Source: Leptoclinus maculatus (lineage: Eukaryota; Chordata; Actinopteri; Perciformes; Stichaeidae). From it: a stretch of 64,000 nucleotides of DNA. The translations under genes and the position numbers were made by a program. Numbering within the stretch: position 1 is the first letter of the stretch; each line of letters starts with the position of its first letter. The notes beneath the pieces are model-generated. The model was not told the origin of the DNA. It made no database searches and worked only from the letters and a program-made list of their open reading frames with translations. The stretch lies in NCBI GenBank assembly GCA_032191485.1, contig JAVDOI010000003.1, positions 27,006,836-27,070,835 of the forward strand, read 5' to 3'. Shown here piece by piece: positions 44,212-57,556 of the stretch.

Positions 44212-44252
44212 TGGGTGCTATATAAATAAAGTTATTATTATTATTATTGTTG
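44212..44252 (+). mobile_element. LINE-type 3' tail
   Basis: GGGTGCTATATAAATAAAG followed by (TTA)n. This is the usual 3' end of several fish LINEs and could be the end of the copy whose coding tail is at 42890. Confidence 0.5.
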
Positions 44253-44390
44253 AAGCTCACTCCAACTGCTGTTATGGGCAATATGATTATGATTTAAATA
44301 AAAACAACACAATTCTAAAGTCAGCACAGATTAAATTGACTTGCATTATATTTGTATATATGTTAACATGTCTCCATCTGTCACCTAACC

Positions 44391-44640
<250 letters not shown>

Positions 44641-46157
44641 TTGGAAAAATAAAATGTGAAATAAGTAAAAAATAAAGTCTGTTGTTGCTCGTTTGCAGAT
44701 TTGGACAGCTACGTTCCCACCAGAAGCCTTGAGCCTCTCAGAGGGAGTGACACTAACAACATGGTAGTTCAGTGTTGTGGCCTCAGACAAGCTCTCTTTT
44801 TACAGTCACCCATAGTGTAGAAAGCTGAAAAATAACGAAAAAGCAAAGATACAGAAGCCGATGTGTGTTTGTCTGTTGTGTCCAATGTCATTCACCAGTT
44901 TGTCTGCAGGTGTTGGAAGCTGATTCTGGTCTCGGAGCAGACACTGTTGGCAGACACTGGCAGCAGGTGAAGTGAAAGGGGGGCGAGACGGCTCCTGGTG
45001 GCTCTGCTTAGTCTCCTTCATGACAGTGGAATAAAAGACAGTTTTGTGCGGATCTGACTGTGTAGCATAGTGCTCTCCGTGTAATGACATGTAAGTCAGT
45101 TGGAGAAAGTGAAAACGGATGGTTTTGATATGAGGTTCAGGGGCATCTTTGAACAGAATATAAACATGAGCCGTGTCAATAGAACGGTTAAAGGTTTAGC
45201 TGCAATATGGGACATACACAAACAAGTGTTGTGACATATTAACTCTTTTCGACTTTAATAAATTAATAAATAAAAAGTTGTATAACCATCTGTTGGTTCA
45301 GGGGCATTCATGTTACAAGCAGTGGCTAGAAGATGGTAATCAGATATCAGAAGACCATCTGTGTGATTCAGAAAATGAAAGAATCTTAATAGAGAAGTTT
45401 CAGGGCATGATTTGGCCTCCAGCCGGATTTTCAGATCAAGCAGCGCATCCGCAGACTTAAGGACGGAGCCAACAGTTAACACAAACAGATGTCTCGGTCC
45501 TACTTTCTGATCTCATTTCTGACTATCAAGATTATATCAAACATGTTTCATTCTGAGTAAGAGGCTAAGGATTTATTTATGCTGCATTTTTTAAAACAAA
45601 TGTCCTTCACAATAAAAGCATCCACAATAAAATAGCAGGATAGTTCATGCGAGTAACACAACTAGACAAAAGAGAGATGACATCAAACGAAAAGAGCAAA
45701 GACTGAATCTTGACAGATTTTTATTTTTTTAAATGAATTTGAATAAGATGATCTAATAGTGAGATAAACCCAAATTACAAATTGCTTCACACAAGTCAAC
45801 GAATTACAATCAACAAATGATAAAATCATGGGAGAGAAATCCAATATTGCAATTTAAAAGAAATTGGGTCAAATAAAAACACGAAACTGATTTAAAATCA
45901 GGATAAGCTCCCTGATAAAAGTTTGTTTTAAGAAGAGAAAGAAAAAATGTACGCCTGGCGTCTACAAAAAAAGAGGCCGGTCTGAGAAACTCAGACCTTG
46001 TACAGAACAGACGTGAATGGTACTAACAGAAATAAGAGTGAAGCCGCGAACAGTATTGAAAGCAATGACTAAGATCTTAAAGGCAGAGGTAGTAATCGTG
46101 ATAACTTAGCAAGAGAACGCTAGATCTTAAAAAATTATCCAACTGGAAAACCCAGCC

Positions 46158-46244
46158 CAGTGTTGCTAACTCTTTTCCAATGAAAGTTGCTAGCAGCATT
46201 AGCTCCAAGAGTTGCTAAATCTAGCAAGAAAGTCAGCAACACTG
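46158..46244. mobile_element. 87-bp miniature element with CAGTGTTGCT termini
   Basis: Begins CAGTGTTGCTAACTC and ends with the inverse AGCAACACTG. Similar terminal words occur at 43776. No exact 8-bp target duplication is visible, so it is an old or damaged hAT-like MITE. Confidence 0.5.
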
Positions 46245-49200
46245 ACAGCCCCTCCCGTCAGGCCTCCCTCCAAAGCCACTCCCCCAAATTATTATGATGT
46301 AAACAACGAGGCAGGTAGGTAGACAGGCAGGTAGCCCGTCCAATCATTACATCCGGGCCGATTAAAATCATTGGATGGGCTTATTACAGTACTGCCACAG
46401 ATACACGATTGAACAAGCTTTGTGGTACGCTGCTCAAAATAATCAGACAAAACAAGTTGTGGACCAAAGACAGCAATTTTAGAATTAGGGCACAACAATT
46501 AGTAAATGTACTCGGGGGGCTTCACGTTGAGTTCCTGATTACCTGTCAAGACTCTTATTGGGTCAAATCCTCCACGACTCCTGTGAGGGGACATAAACAG
46601 CGACACACTAGTGACAGCTGATCCACTGGCAAATCTGTCTACTTGGATCACTCTTTTATTTGTTCAGTTAATATCATGTCCTCCGCCTGCTCCGTCTTCT
46701 ATTCTACTACGCAGAGTTGATTGTGAATGCTTCAACACAAAAGTAAACACAAAGCAAATTGACAGCGGCAGAAGTGTTTGCGGATGAGCTTAGAATTCGA
46801 CAGTGTGATCAGAGACTTCAGACTGCTGTTTAGTTTGGATTGAGTCATGATAACAAGATTATGTTTTACATTGTGAAGTCCGCCGTGTGCACTTCAGTTG
46901 CTTAACACAACAGCAGGGAAGTGGAAACAGCAGCGTAGAGGCAAATAACGCAACAGGTGTGGGTGGTTGTCTGTGGCAGTCGCTGATAGAGTCGTTTGGC
47001 AACACCACCTGAGATGACAAAGTGGAGGAGACAAATGTTTATCTAATAATATTCCTTCAGGGAGGTGGAATCGAGTTGCAAGAAAGCAAAACAACAGGAA
47101 CTCAAGGGATAGAAGATAAAGTACAATATTAAGTCATACCATACCAGCTGAGGAATTCTCTTTTATTGTCATTTATTGCGAAGAAATCCATATTATTTGG
47201 TTAAAAAAAACTAAAACTGTCACAGCCAATGAAATCCAAAAGGGAATCAAAAATGTGTCTTATGAATAACTTTGCCACTCTCTACTGTTATGCAAATTAG
47301 GGATTACATTGCAATTTCACCCCACAGCTGGCAAAAAAGACAAAATACTATCTAGCAACAGTGACAGAAAACAATGCGTCTCGCTGTGTGCGCATAATCG
47401 AAAGAGCCGATGTTAACCTTTGGATGTTTTACTCAAGGAATAGAAAGCTAAAGTCAAGTGAAGAAGAAGAAGAAGAAGAAGAAGAAGAAGAAGAAGACAT
47501 TCTCATGCATTCGGATCCTTTGATATGAACCACAGCGAGATAAGGAAAGATGAGACGCTGCTGTAAAATAGGGAAGCGATGATGCAACTCACGCTCCCTC
47601 ACACCAGGAGTCACATCTTTCCCTCTTAACACGCTCAATTATTGCAAAATGCGATTGTCTCTCATCGAGGCACAGGCAACATGTTAGATTAAAAGTCAGG
47701 GCTTTGTAACTCAAATTCAAACACACACTCTTGCTCACAGTCACAGACATTGCCCTCAGTTATTATGCATTCATAAATCAAAAGGTTGTGACGGGAATTA
47801 ATCTAAAACGATGGTGAGTGTAAGTCACCGGATGCAAATATGACAGCTTTATTAGAAAACTAGATTGCTTGAATTTGTCTGAATTAATGTGACACTTTTT
47901 TGATTAAATAGCAACCCCCTCCCCTTCGCTTTACTGAGTCGAGGCTGAACGAGGAGGTGGATTAGGCAACAGCAGAGAAACACTGGTGGCTCATTGTCAC
48001 TCCGTTTCCTTTTTTTCCTGCTGTAATCTGTTCACATGGCGATACACAATACAGTAATACTTTTTAATTATGTTAAATTATTCATTCTGTCTCTGATCCA
48101 AATAAACGGAGGAATTTGTTGAGCGTGATTTGAGCTAAATGCTCACATCACTAATCAGAGGATCACTAAAAGATTCCTAAGCATGAGTTCTCGTAAGATA
48201 AAAGATTTGCAACATAAACTTTTCAATAAATCATGGTGTTGAAATTTCACAATAAAAGCCTGCTGACAGTTAACAGATGCTTTGTAATTTATTTTCTTTT
48301 ATATGAACTGCATCAAACTGTAGCTCTGCCTGCAGTATTACTCATACTTATTCTCTCTTCTGTCTCAATCTGGCTCTTTCTCATGCTTTTCCTCATTCCC
48401 TCTGTTATGTTATACGGCCTGTTTGGTGTGCCTAGGGGTACACAGGAAGTAACACTTGCTCATCTTGCAGCATGCGCTCACCTGCTTCTGTTTTTTCCTC
48501 TTGATTGAAGTCACCAGGAGAGGAAGGAGAGGAGTTATTAAATGACTTCAGTCTTCAGGCAGGACACAAAACGAAGGCCTTTCCTTTTCTTATTAATGCT
48601 TGTATTGTTCTAACCCTTGTGAAGTCCACACAGAAACTGTTAAGGAACAAAAGCATAAATGCTCTACAGTACAACGGGGACTGTAACTAAGTTGGAAAAA
48701 TAAAACTTCTAAAACTTTATACGAAATGTGTCTGAGTTTATAGAGGAAGATTTTAGAAGAAGTATCGAGCACTACCTTCAATTATTAAAGAGTACTATAA
48801 TACTGTCGTAATATCTGTAACAAAGCAACCAATCTACTTCCTGTTTACACCGGCACCCGCATGCCCAGTGTACGTGAATAGTCATGTGATATTCAGGCTC
48901 AGTATGGACGGAAATCATTTCACAAACGATGCTGAAGCACCCATGTGGACGAAAATGTGTTAGTGTGGATGTAGCCTTACCAGTCAGTGCTGTTTTCTGT
49001 CTTTTACAAGTAAACTACCCTGGACACAATCCCCTCATCCAAATATAAATATACATAACATTTAGGTCAGAGGTGATGTGATTTATGTATTGAAGAGAGA
49101 GGTTTTGAGGTTATGATGGAAAGGGAGTGTCGCTGCTCATCTGACTGTAGTAAAGTTATTCCACTTTTAAGAGAGGAGGAGGAGGAGGAGGAAGAGGGGG

Positions 49201-49367
49201 CAGTGGAGGGTGAGCGATAACCAGCCTGCCGCAGGGAGAGTGAAGCTAAGTGGCAGCTAACGACAGAATGCAGATCACAGGCCGACGTGCGCGACTAGAC
49301 TGCGGCCTGGAGGTTTGAGCAGAAGAGTTTTGTATTCGAAGCAAACAGCCCAGTGCAGGGACTGTGG

Positions 49368-49411
<44 letters not shown>

Positions 49412-50128
49412 GGGGTGAGGGAGAATTCTGGATGTAAGGGCTAAAGAGTGCTTTGGGAGTCGAGCCAGGAGGGATGTTGCAGCAGCCTAGGCGGGATGAC
49501 TAAAGCATGAAAGGAGGGTTGGGTAGAGTCCCTTGCGAGGGAGGGAGGGGGTGGGGGTTTGATACAGTGGATGGTGTCGACTGCAAACCTGCAGCAGCGC
49601 ATCTTTTACTGTGGCACATCTTCGGAACAACAATCGGCCTCGTTACCGGTAGAAAACATCCATGAAACAACCGCCAACATACAACCACCTTCTGTATTCG
49701 TCTCATATTTTCTGCGGCTCAGCTGCTGGCTTCAGATCATTGCAATGCCTCTCTGGTGAATGAAGTGAATGAAGTCCTCACTGCATTTGTGGAAATACTG
49801 AATATTTCAGGCTGTCCGCCGTGCACACTTTGAAAACATACTGGAGCCACGTCTTCATTTATTTCAAGTAAAGGAAAATTAAAAGCAGCATCAGATTTAC
49901 AAGTCTTCATGTGGCTGCCCCTACATGTCTATTTGTTCTGTGTTAGATGTGGGATGGTTGCAAAAACATGTAAGAAAATGAAACAATTTATCTTTGAATG
50001 CAGTTTGAGATGGCGTGGGAGCTTCGACTGATCATTCAGTGTCTCTTGTTGGTTTGTGCTGTGCAGCTGCTTTGAGTATTGGTGCGTGAGAGTGTGCTCG
50101 AATGTGTGTTCTTGACTGGTGTGTTGAT

Positions 50129-50167
<39 letters not shown>

Positions 50168-50689
50168 ATTCCCACACTGCCATTTTCCCAGCATGAGCCA
50201 AGCTCCTTAAAGAAAACACACAACATCAAGCGGTAGTGAGATTTGCTTTGTGCTAAAAGTCCATGTGTGTTTGATATGTGCAATGCCTCTGGGTGTGCGT
50301 GTCGGCGCATGCACACGCGTGTATCTATGTGTCTGTGTGGGTTGTTGTCTGCGATAGTCATGTGAGTTTGATCCCTTTGATCACGACAGCAGCATGGAGA
50401 AACAGATTACCTTTCGCAGCCGCGGTGACAGAAAAAGCGCTCTCAAGTTGACAAAACCTCACGAGGAAATTTAATATCCTTCTCATTTCACCGACAAACA
50501 CTAGGTTACATGGAGTTGTGGAGCTGGATTGAATTTGTTTGTGAGTATAATGCTAAATACTTTGACGGTACCTGTCTTATTATTCCACGTCTGGAAAGTA
50601 GTGCTGTGCTGCATGTTGTGCTTTTAACAAAATTGAACCTCGACACTAAATTCAGCTGAGAAGATTAAAAAATGGTTCCCTAAACTATG

Positions 50690-51080
50690 GATATAGCTCA
50701 AGGATTGTTGGCAGGAAAATGACAACTACCTACACGAATGCTGGTTATACAGTATGTCAAAACAACACATTTACGACGGACTATTTCTTGGCCTGGTGCA
50801 GGAACTTCAGCCAAAAAGTAGTCTAGCAGCAACTCCCATAAAACCACAAAGTGTCAATTTCACAGGGATGAAAGAAAAGCCATTCAATATGTTTATCAGT
50901 GAGCTTTAGAGGTGCTGGTTGGTAAATTGTGTTACCTTTGATCAAGAGGCAGGCCAGCTAAGCTAACCAGCTGTTATCTCATGTTCTATATAAGCATACT
51001 GAGGGTGGTATCTGGTATTCTCATCTAACTCTCTGCAATAAAGCAAATAAAAACATGTCCCAATATGTCAAACTGCTGCG
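50690..51080. repeat. Fish interspersed repeat (GCTAAGCTAACCAGCTG type), long copy
   Basis: Contains GTGAGCTTTAGAGGTGCTGG, then AGCTAAGCTAACCAGCTG, then TCTCATCTAACTCTC and AATATGTCAAACT in the order I recall from a repeat very common in percomorph genomes. Class not known to me. Confidence 0.6.
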
Positions 51081-51565
51081 GTTCCCTTGACAGTAATAAC
51101 AGTAGCAGCAGCGTGCTACTGTAACACCGGCCAGTAGGCTCCTGAAGATTCATTATCCAGCCAAACGTTGGCTTTTGTGCTTAGTGTTTTATTCCTGATA
51201 CGGCTTCAAGAATTATTAATGTTGGGGATCTGATGAGGCATGTACAGTAAACAGCTTATTGTGATTATGATCATGACTCAGCGGGATCACAGGCGGGTGC
51301 TGTAAACACACTCTGGACTTTTGGCAACATTAAACTCATCATGGGGTGAGTGTAATCAAAGGTTGGTGGCACCGCTGATCCTGAAATCTGTTTTTGGATT
51401 TCCGGACGGAAGATATTAAAAAGGCTGCTGTCTGAAATCTAAACATAACTATAAATATGTGGGCTTTCACGATATGTGTTCTGGATGTTAAATAGTTATT
51501 TTTCTGCACATGCAAGGATGAAAAAATCCTGAATAACACATCATAGAGTGTTAAATCTTGATACA

Positions 51566-51586
51566 CGCAGACGCACACGCACACGC

Positions 51587-51653
<67 letters not shown>
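51566..51653. repeat. (CA)n microsatellite with CACACG interruptions
   Basis: Imperfect ACGCAC units to about 51590, then pure AC to 51653. Confidence 0.95.
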
Positions 51654-51656
<3 letters not shown>

Positions 51657-52382
51657 TTTTCCTTGAATATGAAAAAGAAACTGAACATATGTTACACTGC
51701 TGTAGCGACAGTTTGGACCTGGCATCCCAACCAGCCCTCCACAGCTGCTGCTGTCTAATCTTGTCAGCACGGGCGACGGGTTAAGAACTAAATCTGGCAA
51801 CCCAGAAGAAGAAGAAGAAGAGGAGGAGGAAGTATGCTGGATCATTAGTGCAGCTTCCTTCAGAGTTTTGTAACTTGTTCTTTGCTCTTCCCCTGTCAAG
51901 TATAATCTTGTCATACATACTTTTCCCTGACGGCATTTTATAGCAGGTATTAACAAATGTCATTCATTTTTGTACAGTTAATATAAAACACTTTTTTTTA
52001 GATTTTGTCAAACTACATATAATCCAAACTGACACTTGCAGTAAGAAAAAACACAAGAGCACCTGCCAGATAACATCTTCGTCTTACTGACGAATACTGA
52101 CATTGTTTTAGTGACAGCTTGCATGCTACATGTTACATACATCGTTAAAATGGCTTTTAGTGGCAGTCTCATTAGTTTGTCTGATTTTGTAATTAGAATT
52201 TTGCTGGTTTTATACCTCAGATGAATCAACTCATGTTGACGTGTGCTTGAGCATCCAAGGTTAAAACATTGTCATTCTACAAGTCAGGGTTGGACAACCA
52301 GGGTTGGACAACCAAATGCAAGTCACACAAGAAAAAACAAACTCATCGTGTTCATGGTGGAGTACGGAGGATGAGTTGAGTA

Positions 52383-52697
52383 TAGTCACAAAGCCTGAGG
52401 AAAGAAGCTGCTCCGTATTCTGACGGTACGACGGCGGACACATCTGTATCGCTTGCCAGACAGCAGCAGGGTGAACAGGCTGTTGTTGGGGTGGTTCTTG
52501 TCTTTTAATATCCTTTGGGATCTGCGTAGGCACCTCACCTCACTGATATCACTGATGCTCAGTAGATGGGTACCGATGATGTTCTGGCCGGAGCCCTCCT
52601 TTTCCTGGGCCACGCACAAACCATCCCAACTTGTAATGTTTCCAGGATGCTTTCTAGTGTTCCACGTGTGAATGTATAGAACTCTGATACTCAACAA
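52383..52697 (-). pseudogene. LINE polyprotein C-terminal fragment
   Basis: Minus-strand frame with RSQRILKDKNHPNNSLFTLL, SGKRYRCVRRRTVRIRSSFF and PQAL. It resembles the last part of fish non-LTR retrotransposon ORF2 proteins (HPLxxLFxLLPSGRRYR...SFFPxAV type). Truncated, with no RT core. Confidence 0.65.
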
Positions 52698-52971
52698 CGC
52701 GTAACTACTTCACTTGACTCGAAAAGGAACGACTCAATACTTTCGAAAAGTGAAAATGAAGTTCTGAAATACTTCTTGGAGATAGATGGTTTCGATGGGG
52801 GGGGCCAGCAGAGGGATCTTTTATCTCTGCACCAACATTTTTAGCACTAACATGTTTATTTGTGAATGTGTGAAACAGACAGAATGTCTCAGGGATGGAA
52901 TTTGCATAAAAGACGTACAAGATGATGTGTCATACCTGGTGAAGATGTGTGAGTCACACGCACTTTTTCAT

Positions 52972-53002
<31 letters not shown>

Positions 53003-53196
53003 CCATACACATGTGTGCCATACCCCTACCTGGGTGGTTCAGTGCTGTGTAATGCCCCCACTGTAGCCTGAGGGTTCAGGGTTGCCAGGTTGTGTAAATA
53101 AATTAAAGCAACAAATTATGTTTAAAAGCTTCTACCTCAGGCCAGAAAAAACTAAGATCCATTATTCATTGCTTTTACTGCCGGGAATCTAAAGGC

Positions 53197-53247
<51 letters not shown>

Positions 53248-53634
53248 CCAGTCAGTATTTTCTGTCAATAATTCAAAGATTAACCGCCCTTATCCCATCA
53301 CATTATCTCGTTGATGAAATTGAATAGCATTTACATTTTGATACCGGTAATGAAAACCACAACAATGGATGCCGAACCGCGTGTCTCCGTGATCACAAAG
53401 GGAGAGATTCTAGTGCGAGCGACATTTGAATGCTGACACGGCGGTTTTCTTTGTCATCAGCAATCACATTTCAGTAAACAGAGAAAGACACAAAAAAAAA
53501 AAAACATTTCTCGCAGACGCTTTGAGAAATCATGATACATGATACACATGTGTGCACCTTTTCCTTTGAAATATGATTAGACATTGTTTTTGAAGGTTAT
53601 TTGAGATGAGTAATAGTAGGAACGCTCTGCAGAG

Positions 53635-53827
53635 AAGAGCTGCAGCCATCCTTTTCCATGTCAAAAGAATCCAAAGGAGTTTTTTCTTGCCACTGTTGCC
53701 AAGTGCTTTCTCATGCTGGGAATTGTTGGGTCTCTGTAAATATTATAAAGAGTCTGATTTAGTCCTGCTCTATCTGAAACATGAGCTGAGATAACTGATA
53801 AATAAAACCAAGTTGAATTTAATTAAA
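53635..53827 (+). mobile_element. LINE/SINE-type 3' tail
   Basis: GGAGTTTTTTCTTGCCACTG, GTTGCCAAGTGCTTTCTCATG, GGAATTGTTGGGTCTCTGTAA and ATAAATAAAACCAAGTTGAAT occur in the order of a very common fish LINE 3' end. The word identity is from memory. Confidence 0.65.
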
Positions 53828-53849
53828 AAGGCTACAATACTCCAGGAAG

Positions 53850-53925
53850 TTACTAGGCTAAGCTAACCAGCTGCTAGCAGTGGCTTTGTTAGCATATAGA
53901 CATGGCGGTCCCTGTCCCCATGCCA
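53850..53925. repeat. Short copy of the GCTAAGCTAACCAGCTG repeat
   Basis: TAGGCTAAGCTAACCAGCTG followed by CTAGCAGTGG and TAGCATATAGACATG, matching the first half of the repeat's usual form. Confidence 0.5.
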
Positions 53926-56744
53926 CATCCCTTTGTTTCATTTTGTTTGTACAATCAAACTACACAGTTTAATTGAAAATAGTGACTAATTGTACCTATA
54001 ATTATGTGCTAAATCATCGTCTGGATGCTGCTCAGCCCCCAAAACAAACCATTACCGGGATGAAAGTGTCGCTCGTTTGCCGTCGGCAAATCAAAGACCC
54101 CTTTTTCATTAACATCTTCAGCGAGAAGGATTTCTCATGTTCAGTGATTTTATCTTCACATCTGAGCTGAATCAACTCCCTGTACAGTCTTTTCTCAGCA
54201 AGCCTGTTATGTTCGTTACAATCCATTCGAGCTGCAATCAAGTTATGATTTCATTTCATTATATTTCAATTGAACGTGAATGTGTTTATATTTACATTTA
54301 AATAATTCAAACATATGAACAGTCTATAAAGTATGACGCATTGTAAAGGAACAAACTACCTGAAGTAGTAAAGTAGAACAGTGCTACTTAATGCATCAAG
54401 TATAATGATCCAATGATATAATACACTGCATAGCGAATACTTTATTGTGATACTACTGCACATCTGTGCTTTTACCAAGCCCTTTTCTTGTGACGCAGTA
54501 CTTCCCCACTCTCTTCATAGTATTTCATAGTAAATGATATGAGGTTACAGCATATAAAGTATTCCTATATCTTGGTGATCTCATGCTCAGGCTTACAGCC
54601 CGTTTTTCTTATGTTCTCACCTCCTTTATTCAGTCCTGTTTTCTTTTAACTGCGGGTCACGCTGCCCTCTTTATTTCAAGAAGAGTTATGAATTTGCCGT
54701 TGTGTGTTTTCTCTCTCTGTGTGTGCCCACCATCATCTGCTTCTAACGTTCAAGCTCGGTATTGGAGTCACCAGCCTGATGCCCCCTTGCAGGCGAGTTG
54801 ATCCTTATCTCTTCCACGACTGCTTTCTCCTGGCCCAACCGTTCGTCTTGCTCTTACTGTACCCCATCACTTACCTGGTGTCGACCCGGGGGAATGCTCG
54901 TCATTGCTCATCTCCAATTCAGACCACCTCCTATGCAGACGGATATGAAGACGGGAGAGGAAGTGAAAGGAAGCCACGTTGCTTATTAACCGTGTGTGCT
55001 TTATTTCTATCACAAAAACGGTCCTCGTGGAAAAGGCCGTCCTTTAAGATTATGTGTCAAATCATTAGTGCGTCAAAGATGCAGACACAAATATAGTAAC
55101 AATTGACAAATCCAAAATGAGGTCAGGACAATGTGAAGTAGAGCTTTGGGAGAATAGACATAGAATTAAATGTGTGAGGAAAACAAAGGATTATACAAAT
55201 AAAATGAGCCTCTAAAAAATATAGAAAAGACTGAAATTAATCAAGCTGATGACAAATAAAAGACACATGTAAAGATTTGTCTTTCTTTTTTATTGTCATG
55301 ATTGTCTAACAAGTCTTTACTTGTTTAATTACAGTTTTGACATTTTTCATCTGATGATCTTTAACAACATTTTTACGAGATGCAGTTTGTAAAACGTTGT
55401 GAAGAACTCAGAGAATCATTGTGATGTGTCTGTTATCACACTGTTTTAAAAGATGAGTACTTTTTAAAGAGCAAATCCAGAAAACAATGTGCAGAAGACA
55501 GACATGGTTGAGACCATGATGACGTTTTTGTTGCACTATTTCGTGGTTTCATAATTTTCAGTTTTAAAATTCCGGTTAACAACAGGCAGAAACAATAAAC
55601 TGTACATCCTCCTCCTCCTCCCTCTGTTTCTTTACGTCCTCTCCTCCACTTCAGTCTGATCCCTTCTTCCTCTCTCCGGCTCTTCATACTTGTCCATTCG
55701 TGTCCTCCCTCCACGCTCCTCCTGTTCAGAGCTCCTCAGAGTGGAAAGCTGAAGGCCAGAGGAGAAAATGAGGTGTTCATCGGTCCCAGTATACTTCATC
55801 AATCACAGTTATTGCAGGTATAAATATTAAACCCCAAACTGCAGTTTCTTGGCTGAAATTACCATACAAATGAATATTAAGCTACCTGCACAACATCATT
55901 ATCTTTTCATCTGTCTTCCTGCTGTTGTTTTGGCCTTGAACCTCTTCCTTTGAAAATTAACTGCTCCTTATGTTTATAATACAATAACTCAGACTAAAAT
56001 GTATTTCTGCCCCTCAATCTGAACGAGAGCATCTTTAAGCGTCATTGAAGTTGGCCCACTGTCTCTCCTCTCAACACACATTTGTGGTTACTCAAATCAA
56101 ACCATCTTCCGTTCGTCCACCAGATGGACTTTCCCTCATTTCTCCCTCACTTGACTCCCACATCCATCAACACACCTGTTCATGAGCCGTATGAACATGA
56201 AAACAACCTGGCAGCTAGTTAGTAGAGGAGGGAGGATCAATCCCCAAAATATCGACACTACAGTACGTCTTGTTTAAAGATCGATTCTAGCATCAAGAGG
56301 ATCGATACACAAAAGAGATTAGTTTCTCTCTTCTACACCCGTTTGAAGATGAGAACTATCTGTAAGAATAAAGTTCCGTTGTACTCTGTGCTTCATGCTG
56401 TGTGCGTTCAAACCACATCCGACTAGTTACTCCCACCGACACACGACGTCTGAACGGAAGAGGAGCATGTTTGGATCTATTTCACAGCTGTGAATGTTGG
56501 TTGACGGTCGACTGCTTTTATTTGCACAAAAACAAACTTTGTTAAATCCCAAGAATTATAATTTTTCATCTTTGCACATTCAATTTACAATCATAAGAAA
56601 TAAAAAAACATGTTGTGTTTTAACATGCATGCGATTAAGTAATTAACAGTGGAAGCAATATGAAAGTACATATAAGCCTAAGCCGCTTATAATTGTAAAA
56701 AGTATTGGTATTGGCGATTCTGGCCCTGTAATACTTGGCATCAA

Positions 56745-56955
56745 ATGGAAACCACAAAGCGGTTGCCGGATTCGTCAACACTTCTACTTCATTTGTTCCA
56801 TTTTCGTCACCGTTTCAAGGCTGTGTTCGGTTTGCCTGTTCCCTGTTCACCACTTGGACTCACTTGCCTGTAAGCTATTTACAATAAATCACTGGATTCA
56901 TCTGCTGCGTCCTAATGTCTGCATTTGGCACCAGTCCCAGTTCCAACTGTGACAG
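56745..56955 (+). mobile_element. Possible LTR retrotransposon end
   Basis: TTTACAATAAATCACTGGATT, then CGTCCTAATGTCTGCATTTGG, ending CCAACTGTGACAG. A poly(A) signal followed by a 'counted' conserved end of this type is typical of fish gypsy-like LTRs. No internal domain found, so a solo or partial LTR is inferred. Confidence 0.4.
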
Positions 56956-57421
56956 AAGTATTGGTAAGTAAAAAGCGCTCCAGATCAAGTTTTCACTGCA
57001 GTTAATTAGCGGTATTTAAAATGGGCTGTTGGTTCTGATAATTGAACAAAGAAGACGATGGGAAGTTTATTTTATGCCTGATTTATTTCCACAATTTAGC
57101 GGGTTAAAAGGGCGTCATATTCATTATAACGCTGTTAGTCAGTGAGTGATTACATTATGACAGCTCCACCATTGCTATTATCTGCACAGCGTGGATCATC
57201 ACACTGAGCATATACTTTGCTTTTCATTACATTCCCATGCTGATTAATAGTCATTCTATTACCAGAATGTTAAAATGTTTCATTCATGATTCAGTGCATG
57301 TAAATGCCAGGTCCCGAATAAGCCAGTCGGTCATGATATTAGTCATCTTCGTCAGTAAACGGTTACTCAGCATGAGGTGATGTTTTCTTACATGTGAGGG
57401 GTTCAGTTAGCTGGTGAATAC

Positions 57422-57556
57422 CTTCCTCCTCCTCAGCATCAGGAGCTACCAAATTGGCTGCAAAAGTCCATATCATCTCCAACCAATCAGTGCTCTCCAG
57501 AGATGTGACATCAACAGGGACCCCGGCGGGGCTTGATTTTATTGGACGAAGACCAG
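57422..57556 (-). CDS. trdn: trdn second coding exon
   Basis: Acceptor CTTTATTCTATTTAG, donor GGAAG|GTATTC, 135 bases, phase 1-1, 44 full residues. It ends in four Glu, as the human exon leads into an acidic stretch. Confidence 0.86.

Larger units (their letters stand above)
44641..52380. other. Intergenic, between gene B and trdn
   Basis: Besides listed elements it holds (GAA)n at 47462-47496, (GT)n at 49371-49410 and 50132-50164, and (CA)n at 51566-51653. If trdn has its usual Lys/Glu-rich exons they should lie on the minus strand in this or the next interval, but none was recognised. Confidence 0.45.
52698..57421. other. Downstream of trdn exon 2 (intron or intergenic)
   Basis: Contains (GT)n at 52973-53001 and 53200-53239, repeat tails listed separately, and the candidate exon at 55.63-55.75 kb. 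No secure trdn exon found. Confidence 0.4.

Noticed and set aside
45255..45482. Frames on both strands of 60-75 codons
   Set aside because: No recognisable domain and no splice-site support; likely chance.
54583..55096. Plus-strand frames of 72-130 codons
   Set aside because: Hydrophobic composition looked interesting, but no known family, no start context, and no neighbouring exon in phase.
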